This document shows positions 21,114 through 33,219 of a stretch of 64,000 nt of DNA, in pieces. Below the pieces are notes generated by a model that saw only the letters and a list, made by a program, of their open reading frames with translations, ran no database searches and was not told where the DNA came from. Position numbers and translations under genes: made by a program. Source of the DNA: Chalara sp. BL73 (Eukaryota > Ascomycota > Leotiomycetes > Helotiales); contig CAKJVC010000107.1 of the NCBI GenBank assembly GCA_918026815.1, positions 682,001-746,000 of the forward strand. The letters run 5' to 3'. Position 1 is the first letter of the stretch; each line of letters begins with the position of its first letter.

Positions 21114-23069
21114 ATGGAATCTTCTCCTGCAGCCAGGCTCAGCGAATTTAGCAAACAGGCCACACTTTGGTGTCTACGAAGGCCAACTTTCGACCAGCTT
21201 CAAAGTTTTAGATATCCGGAATTGCCACTCGGCCAAAAAAGGATGCGCTTGCTACGAATCAATAGACGAATACCGTTTATGGATTTAGATATGGAGCTCT
21301 TGAAATATAATTTTGAGTGCGAACTCCTTTACGAAGCGAGATCTTATGTATGGGGAACAGAGGTCCAAAAAATGATACCAGTGAATTTTAATCGAAATGC
21401 AGTTCTATGTTCCTAAGAATGTGTATAACATCCTAAGGCGAAGGAGTTCTATGTTGCGCTCACGGCTCATTTGGATTGACTCTATATGCATTGACAAGAA
21501 GAACTACGACGAAAAGCTGAGCAAGTGCGCATGATGAGAGATATTTATGCGAAATCTACCATTGTTTTTGTATACCTGGGAGAGTCTCCTGATGCCTGGC
21601 ACGCCGTTTCCTTACTTAGCCAGCTGATTCTTATGAAAAGCCTTCTAAGCGATCAATTATTTGAAAATCAGATTCTTGGAATGACCTCAGAGTTCATCAT
21701 AGACGAGCAGCTGAGACACCGCATTAGAGCGCTACTCAAATTGCTTCACAATCCTTGGTTTGACCGCATTTGGGTATTCCAAGAAGTGGCAGTTGCCCGC
21801 AATGTCAGTGTCCTATATGGCAACCAAAAAATCCAATGGGATTACTTTACCAAGCTTGTCGATGTTGTGATTTCCGAAGAGGCAGTGCACATCTCATCTC
21901 TGTTTCAGACAATAGACATAAGTCAGTGACCATTCCCTTCTGGACCAACGCAAGGTGCTTTAATGAATGGCTATCGGAATCTTCTACGAAAAGGTCGCCA
22001 AGTTCCTCTCTATGAAATGCTACGCAAGTTGTATGCATTCCGGGCTACAGTTCCGAAAGATAAAATATTCGCAGTCTTGAGTCTCACGGAGAGTGCGGAT
22101 GAATTGAACATAATCGGCTACGAATGCCCTACAGGTACTGTATTATTTACCGTAGCAGACCATTTCCGACAAAAGGGGCATTTGCTAGAGGTTCTTCATC
22201 TGGTCAGAGCAGGATGGGATCGATCCGAAACGAGCATAACTTCGTAGGCTGCGGAATAGACCACCAGCCGAGCACCAACAACTATTGCACATTACTTCAA
22301 CGAAGGACAATATCGATATCGAGCATAATCAAATAGAGAGCCACAAATCATTATGGGAAGGTCTAATCGTCACATCTCATTAAGAGGGCAATTTCTAGAT
22401 CATGTAGTGGAATTAGGTTCCATGATAGAGCTCCCAAATATGACAGTTGGTATGCATAGCGCGTTAAGTATTCCTTAAGACCTTGAGCCAATCTTTAGGT
22501 GGGTCGAGGACGCTCAAGCACTTGCTCGAAAACACGTACCTGATCCGTACCATAATCAACAGACGATCTCTGAAGCATATTGGCGGACGCTTATTGGAGA
22601 TCGAAATTTAGGAAGGCGACCGGCCCCAGCCAGTTATGGAAAACACTTCGAAGAGTTTCAAGAACCACTTCGAGCTTTGGGAGACCCCAACGAAGAAGCC
22701 TATAATGTCCAGAGATATCCAGAGCTCACTCAGAAGGTTGCAGAGCAATTTTCCACCATGGAGAGCATGCAGCGATTTTTGGGAGACATAAGCACTGTCG
22801 CTAGCTTATGTGGTCAACCTTCTTATACGCGTCGTTTGGGTGTAACCAGAAGGGGCTACCTCGTAGTGGTTCCCAAATTAACAGAGAAGAACGATATCAT
22901 TTCCATTATATTTGGTGCTAAAACTCCTTTTGCCATACGACCCTTGTTATATCAGAATGATGGGGAACCAAAGTGCTATTAACTAGTGGGGGAATGCAAC
23001 GTCCATGGTATGATGGATAGCGAGGCTCTGGAACTTGACTATGAGTCTAAAGACTATGAAATTACATGA
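21114..23069 (+). pseudogene. Decayed heterokaryon-incompatibility (HET domain) gene
   Basis: Pieces of one HET protein appear in order but in shifting frames. They are YEARSYVWGTE near 21330 (family YEALSYVWG), LIWIDSICIDKKNYDEK near 21470, VRMMRDIYAKSTIVFVYLGE near 21530, and WFDRIWVFQEVAVARNVSVL near 21755. Further on come KDKIFAVLSL near 22060 and ISEAYWRTLIGDR near 22570. At the end is RRGYLVVVPKL...IISIIFGAKTPF. A TAA at 22980-22982 is followed in the same frame by LVGECNVHGMMDSEAL, the usual C-terminal end. Breaks are seen near 21400, 21520, 21927 and 22980, with others between 22250 and 22480. Intact relatives trigger cell death on fusion of unlike strains. Here no full product can be made. 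Each piece ranks as a family match by eye only. Confidence 0.85.
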
Positions 23070-24364
23070 TGTGTGTGATGATACAGGGAGCTTCCCCAAC
23101 TCATTGGAAACATATCGGATACGCATAGGTTATATGTCACAGAGTTCGTAAGCTTCAATACTCCTGTAAATACGCTCTTGGTCCTGGTAACTTGGCCCAC
23201 TTAGCTTACGGTACTTGCTTTTTCATATACGAATAGAGTACTTGGTAACTTGAGGTATTTGATTGGATGTACGTTTTGTCAGGTATTAGCCATTGGTCTC
23301 GATGATTCCCGAGTCTCACCGGGCAATATTTCTCTCCCCAATTTTGTCTCAGTCGTATTTATTGAGATATGAGAAGTTCCAGCCTGCATGATATTTTAAA
23401 TTTTATGACATAGCATACCCTCGGTGCTTTTTCTAGTGTGATGTGAGAACCACTTCGGAAGTCAAGGCATGGATTGAGGTCACGAAAAAACCTGCCGAAA
23501 GGGTCAAGATTTATATTGTCCAGCGCGCAGTTTTGCAGGTACAGGGCGATTGCCAGAACGCTGACCCAGATATGAAACTTCCTAATGCTCAACATTCACA
23601 ACGTAAGTCATCCATATCTACAGCATTGGACAGGATAATTCTGACGCAGAGTGGCAATTTCCGGGTAATCCTGTACTCACAACTAGATGGATGAGGTTTG
23701 CGAAACTCTTAATCATGACTAGAACTCTAACACAAATCGTGGCTGTACTTAACAATGGTGTGATGTTGCCAACCCCTGAAACACAGGCTAAAATCCACGG
23801 TCATTCGGTGCATTTGTACGTTGACAACAATATGAGAAATCTTTGATCTGTGGCCTTGTGGGGATTCGAGGACTAGTTTCGCTCGGTGCCTGATAACAGT
23901 GGACAGAACAATTGCCGGCCCGTTAGCCGAAGTATACCCGCACCCGGTCTCTCATCGGCTTCTGTAGTACCCGAAGAACACCTAGAATGAGTCGGAAAAA
24001 GATCACTTTGAGTCTAAAATCACTCATCATGAGATAAAGAGCATTCGATATAATTACTTGACGCCTGGAATGTTGGCACGGCGCTCCGTACGCGGAGATG
24101 ACAACTTTATCATGAAATCGTGAGTCGCCAGGAAGTTATGAGTCACGGGCAACGAAAGTCATGTGGCGACAATCACGAATATCACGATTCTGGGTTTCAA
24201 CACGCCTTACTAGTAGGCGGATAACCCTAACCTCCGAATTCGCTCGCACACCACACTAATGTAGTGACTCACTGAATTAAGTATATAACACCAGGTTTGT
24301 CGAGTCCTCTCCTACGAGACTACACACTTCACAATTCTTGTACCACCATTACATCTATACTCCC
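23070..24364. other. Intergenic, 1.3 kb
   Basis: This lies between the HET pseudogene and an orphan ORF. No gene was supported. A TATATAA element is at 24282-24288. Confidence 0.4.
24282..24288 (+). promoter_or_regulatory. Candidate TATA box of the orphan coiled-coil gene
   Basis: TATATAA lies 77 bp before the ATG at 24365, followed by a pyrimidine-rich leader. Confidence 0.4.
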
Positions 24365-24922
24365 ATGCTTCATTGCGAAAAAACTCTAACTTTACGCATC
24401 GCCAAAATGATAAAACCAAACAGCTGGCAAAGCCATCAACGGCCTACTTGGGATGTGTACTCGGATTGTAGCACGTCATCAGACTCGAGTAGTCAGCCGA
24501 CGATGGAAGAAATCAAAATCGAACCTCGAGACGACCAGCCATGTGACATAATGTATATGTCTGAGCCGGAAGATGGTTTTGAGGAAAATCATACGGTCCC
24601 AGGCTTGGGAAGCGGATTGCTGAATTGGCCACAAGAGAACTTTCAGGGCTGGCCAGAGAACGACAAATCGATGTGTTCACTAGTCAGAGATCTTAGCAGA
24701 AAAACCCATGACTTGATTACGTATCAAGCCGACATTGTCGATATATCTCGTGACTACTTGTCGCTCACAGGGGAACTTCGTCGTGTGAGGAAGGAATTGA
24801 AGGCCGCGATGCTATTGAGGGATGCAGCGCTCATGCAAGTGACAGCTGCGAATGGAAGAATCGAAAAACGAAGATCCGCCCGCGCTCAGAGAAGGCTTCG
24901 GAGGAGCAATCTGAGGGTTTAA
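24365..24922 (+). CDS. Orphan protein with C-terminal coiled-coil, hypothetical
   Basis: A single-exon frame of 185 residues from the ATG at 24365 (171 from the ATG at 24407, which is also plausible). The N-terminal half is acidic and Ser-rich (STSSDSSSQ, EIKIEPRDD, MSEPEDGFEEN). The C-terminal half from about residue 110 is predicted helical with heptad-like Leu/Val/Ile spacing (LTGELRRVRKELKAAMLL). It ends in a strongly basic run (KRRSARAQRRLRRSN), together resembling a bZIP-like or nucleic-acid-binding tail. The order basic-then-zipper of a true bZIP is reversed here. No family was recognised. A TATA box and the isolated position in a gene-poor stretch suggest a lineage-specific gene. Confidence 0.6.
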   Translation: MLHCEKTLTLRIAKMIKPNSWQSHQRPTWDVYSDCSTSSDSSSQPTMEEIKIEPRDDQPCDIMYMSEPEDGFEENHTVPGLGSGLLNWPQENFQGWPENDKSMCSLVRDLSRKTHDLITYQADIVDISRDYLSLTGELRRVRKELKAAMLLRDAALMQVTAANGRIEKRRSARAQRRLRRSNLRV

Positions 24923-27900
24923 CATGCTCTCCCAATATAAGTCACATCGAATTCAGCAGTACTCTCCGCCCTCGTTTGTCCGCTTGTTGCCTGGTCTCTT
25001 TTACGGATTTCGAGATTACCTGCCGGAATCCCAAGTTTGAAATAGCTTAAGACAATGTATATATTAGCCTCAAATATGGACGTTATCGGAGTTTAAGGAA
25101 TACCCAAGGCATGTAGGCATCAAGATGGGATATAATTTGTTGTTCCACACATTTTTACACATGGTTACACCTGGAGTTTTCCAGTTACTGTACCAAATAC
25201 GGGAAACTATATTCAAAGTTATCTCAAGGGAAGTGTTGTGTTCAATGGCCAAATGTATACTACCGACCAGTTCTCTTAGAAAACTATAGCCACCAAATAC
25301 TCTTCAATCTCCGAGCTGATTGATTCCGTGAGTTAATTGCGGATATCAGGTCACCTTTATGAAAATCCCCGTCGAGTGATCTACAATCTCACCAAAATGG
25401 TATTTACCTGATTAAGCTGACCAGAGCATAATGAACCTATAATTATTCCAAGTATTAAATAACAGCCCTCTTCCCCAAATTGTGCTTTCTAGTTTGCAAT
25501 ATAATGCTGACCTCTGGCTCAAAGGTGAGGAGAAAGCTGTTCTATCCTTTGCTTTAAACTTATAAAGGAGACTTTGTAGCTTGTAATCGTTGTTCAGAAT
25601 GCAAATTTATGATGACTTCCATGCTGCCGCTTCTTCATTTTTGTGCTTTCTTTCCTTTTTTCCCTTGTTCTTAGTTCTGTGAGTATTTTGTTTGCTTTTA
25701 ACTTGGCACCGAAAGATAGTAACCTCATAGTGAAGTAAACTTCTGGCAGGTCATTTTTTGAACCTTAGATCTGTCGCCGGTGAGTATAATGACAGAGGAT
25801 CCCCTTTTTTACTTACAAGAATGTTTGTCATACCCCTTTAAAAATCTATCCGTCAGAATTCGTAGCCAAGGTGGTTAAGCAGGTCATCAATTGCGCCAAT
25901 TCAGGTCCCTTATGCAGCGTGGTTCACCTCAGAATTGCACACCCAAAGCTCAGATTAAAGCAACAATAGTTCAGGTCCAAAGACGGAAATAGGAGATTGT
26001 CATGAGAAGATCCCAATATGAGATTACTTTTATGGTAATGGATCATGGTCAGCAGCACTAAGGCTGCAAGTAGCCTGTCTATGCACAAACTCCTAAGAGC
26101 CCAAAATTGAGGAATTGCCGATATTCGGTTGGCATATTTTGCGCCTCATTAGGAAAACATTGGCCAGATACTCAACAAATCATTACTCAGCAGACTTCCA
26201 TCCTTTGCTTTCAATTAGCTCCCGGTGAGGAACGGAAAGTTAGTATGCATGTGACTCTATAGTTGAGATTTGTCTGGGTTTGCACAATATTATAGGTTAC
26301 GCGACTGACTCAGGTGACATGAGCCAGCTTAAAATTTTGCTTACAATAACAATCTGAAGGTTAAAAAGGCGTGGCATGACAGAATTTATATTGACCAACT
26401 CATTTCTCTTTCATAGGTATCAAGAGCCAACACGAAAAGTACTTTTGCCAGATGGTAGGACGTCTTTAGTCAACAACCTGGGAACATTGCCTGGATGGAC
26501 AGGTGGATGGTGTGAAACATAAGGTATTTCATAGATGCTGAGGCGAAAAGGTCACATCTTCCCTTGTGTTATGTAGAACTACCTCAGACATCACAATGCC
26601 GGGATGGACGTTGCGGTAGTGATACGCTTCGTTACCACTTGTTGACGACGGCACAGTGACAAGTGTAGAGAGAATAACAATATATTAGGACACATGAAAT
26701 CCTTGTTCTTTGATTGGCCGCAATGGATCCCCTAGCCATCCTTGCCAATACTGTGCAAGAAAGCAGTCAAGGTCTACAGAAACAAAGGCAGCATTAGCAA
26801 CTTTTTCTCATTCCCGTATTCATAAAAAGGTTTAAAACTTCAGAAGTCGGGTTGTAAACTGAACCTAAGGGAAGGACGTGAGCTTTGAGTACGCTATCTG
26901 TGAAAAAGTGCTTGCAGTTCCAAATTCCAAGTGAATGGTATGTGGTAAATCGAGAGTTGCAGGCACGTCAGATTGACGCAGGCATATTTTGCTTGAAGGA
27001 ATCCAGTTTGCCATATCCAACCCGAGTTTGCTCTGAACAATACAAGGTAACTGTGACCATCACTATTCTCATCTGAGATGCAAGCCTCATCACCTGATTG
27101 ATACTCAATGGCGGTGAAGAACTCTGATCTCCCAGCTCTGAGGTTCTAAAGAGGCTCCTCTCGGCGCTGCTTGGAGGAGGAGGGAAGCTCCATTTCGAGC
27201 TTTTCACAAACTATTGTCGCACTCCAATCATGATATTTGCCGGAACAAAACTTTCGTTGTGTGCATAGCTGGTAATACTGTTTCCAGGAATCCAGTCACA
27301 GGAATGAGAAGTATTCCAGATGACGAGCAGGCCATGCAGGTACAGTTTATAAGAAATGATGATGGGGCAGACCCGCTTAGTGGATGTTATCGTGGGGAGA
27401 TGGGTAATCGGCGAGATAGGGCCAAGGATATTTTCATTGGCCCGCATTACCCCAAATGTACTGTATCTGTTTCTTTGGGATTACCCACTTGAGCCATCTC
27501 GATTCCCGGGCTTTCCGTCAAAATTTCCGACAGGTAGGATAAAGAAGCTTAAATTGACGTCGTCAAAACCAAGCCTGCATACTGCAGTTTAAGGTTCCTG
27601 ACGCCAGGAACCAGCAAACCAGAGCAGTTGCCCACCTTTGTCTGTCCTGTCGGCTTCGGATCAATCAGGCTATTGTGACATGGAGTCTTGTAGCCCGAGG
27701 CCTTGAAGAAATCGCATCCTGTTGCTGTCCATGGACCACCTACGACGAAAGAGTCCCATGCTGATTGACGCCAATGCAAATGATGAACGCATGCAATAAA
27801 TTAGAGGGATGCGGTCTGTCGTAAATTCTTTTTAGCTTCAAAAGGAATAAAGCAACGTGCTGCATAATGCAGTTATCTCGAAGGAGTCAGACTGCTGGTG

Positions 27901-28850
27901 TCGTTTGGTAATTGCAGGTGATCGATTATGAAGTTACCACCACCCTGGCTCTCGGATTCCGCCACAAGGTTAACAGCTGTAAGACCACAATGCTTCCAAA
28001 TCTTTAAACACAAACATTCATCATGATGAAAAGGAAAATTGCACCAAATTCCTTGTTTGACACAGACAGCCTGGGGCTTGAAATTTGGCGTTAAAGTCAT
28101 GACAGCGCACTCGCGACCTGAAGGACTGCATAAATGTGCCAGTTCCCATAGAAGTTTAGACATGTTGAATGGTGCGAGCAAATGGTCCTGGATCTTTGTT
28201 TGAGTCCTTGACCACCAGTTCCAGATTCTTCATGTAATCTAATCAGATCTACTCAAGCGGAGGTTTGTGCTTGACCTTGTCTTGGCATCTAGGCGAGCAT
28301 CTCTTCCGATGTTGACGCATTAGCACGTTCTCCCAAGCGGAAGGTGCAGATTGTGAGCATTGCATTATTTGGAACAATTAAATGATACTCCGTCATGCTA
28401 AATGATATCTTGAGTAACAGAACCCAATCCAAAATACTATTGAGTGAATCAATGCATCGATTGTTGCCTGAGGCCTCCACGCTTCCTCTAGTGGCCACAC
28501 CTTGCCCAAAACTGCTTAGCGGATCTCCAAAATCCTCTCTCCATCTCGACTTTGGGCATTTCAATTCCAGCTGCTCTATTGAGACTCAACAGTGCGATAA
28601 CATCACCACGTGTTGAACACAGTCAGCCGGGATCTGCGTTCAGTTCTTAATATTACTGGTGGTATAGGTGCCATATTAATTATTGAGGCGAACGCTCATC
28701 GAGTGACGGTCAGAAATCTGTCGTTCGATTTCGAAATCGGCTCATTCCCAACCCCCGCCGACCCACCTCATTGTGGTCGACGACCACCAACCCTTTACTC
28801 GACATCAATCACTACAATCATCTCAGTGCGCGCATGTAAACTCATATATC
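24923..28850. other. Gene-poor stretch of 3.9 kb
   Basis: Only short frames on both strands, most of them without ATG, occur here. Candidates examined and not accepted are small frames at 25602, 27214-27492 and 27873-28181. A tRNA-like A box lies near 25863. The last few hundred bases are the promoter of the demethylase gene. No transposon or long repeat was recognised. Confidence 0.4.
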
Positions 28851-31800
28851 ATGTCAATAGCTACGACGGCCGTACCGGCCCAGGAGACGGATAGCCATCT
28901 CCACTCTCCTCCGGACTCTAACAAGGAGTCGCCTTCACACAAGCATGATGCCTCCGACTCAGAACTCTCAGATATTGAAGATCCAGAGGAGGACATTGGG
29001 GTCATCCAGCCAGAGGAATATGCTGATGAAGGTCGAGTCCCGGTCTTTAAGCCGACCATGGCGCAATTCAAGTCTTTCACCCGCTACGTGCGTCCTCTAT
29101 CCTAAACTGAAGCTATGCTTAACAGAACTAACAACAAACTAGATGGAAGGAGTCAATCCTTATGGTATGAAATCTGGTATCGTGAAAGTCATTCCACCTG
29201 CCGAATGGAAGGATTCGCTCCCACGACTCGATGAGGCCATTAAAACAATAAAAGTTAAGGAACCGATCAAGCAAGATATTATGGGTACGAACGGCACATA
29301 CAGACAGGCAAATATCCTGCATCAAAGGTCGTATAACCTTCCTCAATGGCGTCAATTGTGTGAGCAAAGCGAGCATCAGCCACCAGCTAAGAGAGGAGAG
29401 CGTCGGTTAAATCAGGATAAGCTATCAGTGCCTCGCCCTCCTAGCAAACCAAAAGGCACTCCTACCCCAGCTTCAGGAAGCAAGAGAAAGCCTGGCCGTC
29501 CCTTCAAGAACAAATCGAAATCCACAGAAGCCATCATGGAAGGATCTGCCACCCCCGACCGTCTACCAACACCAGTCTCGCCTTCATTAAAAGCCGAGGA
29601 TGACTACGAATCCATTAAACAGGAAGTGGAGGAGGATGACATCGCATTCAAAGGTAGAATGGGTGGGAGACAGCCAAAGGCAATTTCGGTTTCGTCTCGA
29701 AGAAAGTACAATCGCCGTGAGGCTTCGACAAAGATTGACGAGGCTGCCTTCAAGGATTTCAAATATGAGCTCGGGGAAGAATTTCCTCCAGAGCGCTGCG
29801 AAGATCTGGAGCGAGCATATTGGAGGACACTTACTTATGCTCCTCCTCTGTATGGTGCTGATATGCCTGGGTCACTTTTCACCGATAGCACAACCAGCTG
29901 GAATTTAGGGAAACTAGATAATATTCTTGATGCTATGGGAAGCAAGATTCCCGGCGTTAACACAGCATATTTATATCTAGGCATGTGGAAGGCTACATTC
30001 GCGTGGCATCTAGAAGATGTTGATCTCTACAGCATCAATTATCTCCACTTTGGAGCTCCCAAGCAATGGTATAGTATCTCTCAAGGAGATGCTCGCCGAT
30101 TTGAAGCGGCTATGAAGAGCATTTGGCCAACAGACGCGAAAGCTTGCGATCAGTTTCTTCGCCACAAGACTTTTCTCATCTCACCATCTCACCTCCTACA
30201 AAACTTCAATATCAAGGTGAACAAAATTGTTTGCTACCCTGGCGAGTTTGTTATCACATTCCCATATGGTTATCATTCTGGTTACAACCTGGGCTATAAC
30301 TGTGCGGAAGCTGTCAACTTCGGCATGGAGTCATGGCTTGAATATGGACGCGTCGCCAAGAAATGTGATTGCGACCAAGCCCAGGACAGCGTCTGGATAG
30401 ATGTCAGAGAACTTGAACGCAAACTACGAGGAGAAGAAACTGAATATGAGATCGAGACTGACGACGACGAAGAAGAAGATGATGAGGAAGATATCAACGC
30501 ACCAACAGACCTTCCTACGCCACCCGACAGCAATGGGGATGTCAAAGTAAAGGCACCAAAGAAGAAGCGCAAGCGCACGGTCAAAGACAAAGGTGACCAA
30601 GTTAATCTCAAGAGAGTTCGTTTGCGCCTTAAGGCCCCAGCCAAGGAACCATGCATACTCTGCCCCAACGACATTCCTAATGAGCCCCTACTACCAACCG
30701 AAGACGGACAACAGGTGCACCGTATGTGTGCCCTCTATATTCCAGAGACCTCGATTGAATCCGGAGAAAAGGAGGTCGTTAGGGACGTCAAATACATTGC
30801 CAAGGCCCGCATGGATCTGAAGTGCAATTATTGCCGTTCCAAGAAGGGTGCTTGTTTCCAATGCTCTCAAAAGAAATGCATCAGGGCCTATCACGCTACG
30901 TGCGCCGCAGCAGCAGGTGTCTTTGTTGAGACAGGTGATATTTCAGTGTTTGGCGAAGACGGAACAGAATACAAGGACCTGGGCATCGAGTTCAGTTGTC
31001 GGTTTCACCGCACCAAACGAGACAAAGCTTTGCTTGCCAACGATCTGTCAGAGCATGAGCGCACTCGCAAGTTTGGCTTCGCTCTTGAAATTGGTGATAC
31101 CTGTCAGTTGCAGTATTATAGAGCAGATATATTCGCTGGTACAGTAGTCGACAATCGCAAGAGCGAAGAGACACTTCTCGTCAGCATTCTACCCAGAGGG
31201 TGAGTTAAGATTCATGGAGTAAGATAATATGTTATAATTCATTCACTGACAACTTATAGGGAGCAAATCGAGATCGAATACAAATGGCTCCTTATCCCAA
31301 GCCCTGCAGATTACAAACTCACGCCGCCCTCAGCTAATGCCATACCTTTACCAAAATCTTTTAAGGCCAAGGAGTCACTCAACACAAGCAAGCGACAAGC
31401 TGATGATCTGCCTCGAGCGGATGATGCCTTTATCGAAGGTTGCACCTGGGCTGAATTCAATCACGAGAAAATTCCTCGCAATCCTAATCAAGTTAAGGTT
31501 GACATTACAAAAGAAAACCAGATATGGTATTATCTTGGTAAAACTTCCACGGAGGCAAGGGCTCAGTTTACCGAAGATCCAGCAAGACCGAGACATAACC
31601 CTAGGGGTCACTTCTTGGACACAATTCCAAAGCCAGTAGTTACTGCTCCACGCCAATCGTATGCAGCAAGCTATCCATCCAACATCAATCAGAACGCACT
31701 GAACGCTTCGAGAGGTAGTCGGCCATCACAGCCATCCATGGCGAACAAGAAGGATGAGAAGCCATATGTATATAAACCTCGCATTCCCCAAAGCGGCGAC

Positions 31801-33219
31801 ACATATCGCGTTGATCCACAAGCTTACCGTATCCAGCAAAACTTCTTGCAGGCCTCAGCTCCAAACACAGCGACAAGTTTACCCTTTGGTACAGATCCGA
31901 GATATGGTCGGCCAAATGCTACCGGCCAGACTGCGGGTCATACACCTCCTGCTTCAGGCACTCGACCGTCTCCAACTACTGCATATTCGAATTATCCAAA
32001 CTATTCGATCCCTTCGGCCACACCTCAAGCGCCGAGGCCTCAGCAGCAGCAGTCTACGCAGCCAGTGCAACCGTCCACAGCAGATTTGCAACGAGCTCAA
32101 CACCAGCCATCACAGTCCAGCAATCTATCTCTTAGAGCACCGCTTGCTCCTCCTGCACCATATCGACCAAATCAAGCGCCTCCAACTGCACAGGCTCCTC
32201 GGCAAAATCCATTTAAGGCGACAACCAGAGTAAATCCGTTCGCAAAATATGCATATTTACAAAAAGAGCACAATAGATCGCCTCAGGAGTATAAGAGTCC
32301 TTACAGGCCTGGCCATGGCTTTATGAATGGTTACCAAGGCGACCTTCAGAAATATTTGCAACAGAGCATGTTCAATGATCGACGACCGTCAGTGAACACT
32401 TTGCCCCCATCAATAACATCATATGGCTCGGGTGGCAACAAATATCCAAGCAGTCATACCTCTTCTCAAGGCTATCCATCGTCATCTCCACCCGACTATG
32501 GATCGCAGATGTCTTCGAATGTTCATCAACAAACAGGACTCCAACCTCAACAGATCACTAAGCCTATAAATCAACAAGCTTGGGAGAAAAAGGATAGCCC
32601 ACAACTACATCCTGCCATCAGGCAGGAGTACAATGCAAATTCCGTATATAACAATCACTCCCAGCCACAGATTTCACCTTCCTTGCAGTTCTCCGCGCCG
32701 GAGCCGTACTCTCCTCATCCCCAGCCACAGTATGGAGGGCAGCATTCGCAACTCATTCATCAATCTCCACAATACTCGCCACTTACTCCACAGGCTGCGC
32801 AATTCTACCCGCCATATCAACCTCAAGGTCATGCATATAGCAATCAATCTGGTGATCATACATCGGTCTTGGCACCTCCCGTACAGTATCACCAACATCA
32901 GATCCCTCAGCACAATGCATATCAGGATCCTAGACCTGTTTACACTCATCAGTCTTACTTCCAAAAGGCATCTTCTCAATCTATACATCCTGAAGCCTCT
33001 CAACAGCCTCATGCGCCAACACAGTCGGCTCCACAAGGGCAGATGAATGGCTGTGACCAATCCTATGATCAGTCACATCCGCCTACCCATCAGTCCCCAG
33101 TACAGGCCCAACCTTCTGATGCTCGTGATTATCCCGATGTGCCAGCCGACTCTACTGGTCTAGTTGAGAGGATGATGGCCAATTTAAGAAAGGTATCCTC
33201 CGTTCCCGGCGCGGCTTGA
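28851..33219 (+). CDS. JmjN/JmjC/ePHD histone lysine demethylase (KDM4/Rph1 type)
   Basis: A nuclear Fe(II)/2-oxoglutarate dioxygenase. KDM4 relatives remove methyl groups from H3K9me3 and/or H3K36me3. Exons 28851-29087, 29143-31199 and 31260-33219 give 1417 residues. JmjN spans about 62-103 and crosses the first intron (RVPVFKPTMAQF...NPYGMKSGIVKVIPP). JmjC contains the iron ligands His368 and Glu370 (AWHLEDVDLYSINYLHFGA) and His457 (FPYGYHSGYNLGYNCAEAVN). A basic nuclear signal (PKKKRKR) precedes a Cys/His-rich extended PHD at about 580-700, starting EPCILCPND and ending in CIRAYHATCAAAAG. The last 550 residues are Gln/Pro/Tyr-rich and disordered. No Tudor domains or C-terminal zinc fingers were seen. 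The set of catalytic residues is complete. This is the same family as Aspergillus KdmA and yeast Rph1. Exact methyl-mark specificity is inference. Confidence 0.92.

Noticed and set aside
25602..25690. Short ATG frame with a hydrophobic run, like a signal peptide
   Set aside because: It ends after about 27 codons and the only splice continuation stops at once.
25862..25940. tRNA-like A box (TAGCCAAGGTGGTTAAG) and a GGTTCACCTC B-box-like string about 60 bp downstream
   Set aside because: The presumed T stem does not pair and the acceptor ends do not match, so no cloverleaf forms. It may be a relic or chance.
27549..27779. Minus-strand frame with Cys/Gly text
   Set aside because: It begins with TTG, has no ATG and no joining exon.
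27873..28181. Minus-strand 102-codon frame with many cysteines, a possible small secreted protein
   Set aside because: No signal peptide, no clear start and no flanking exon that keeps frame.
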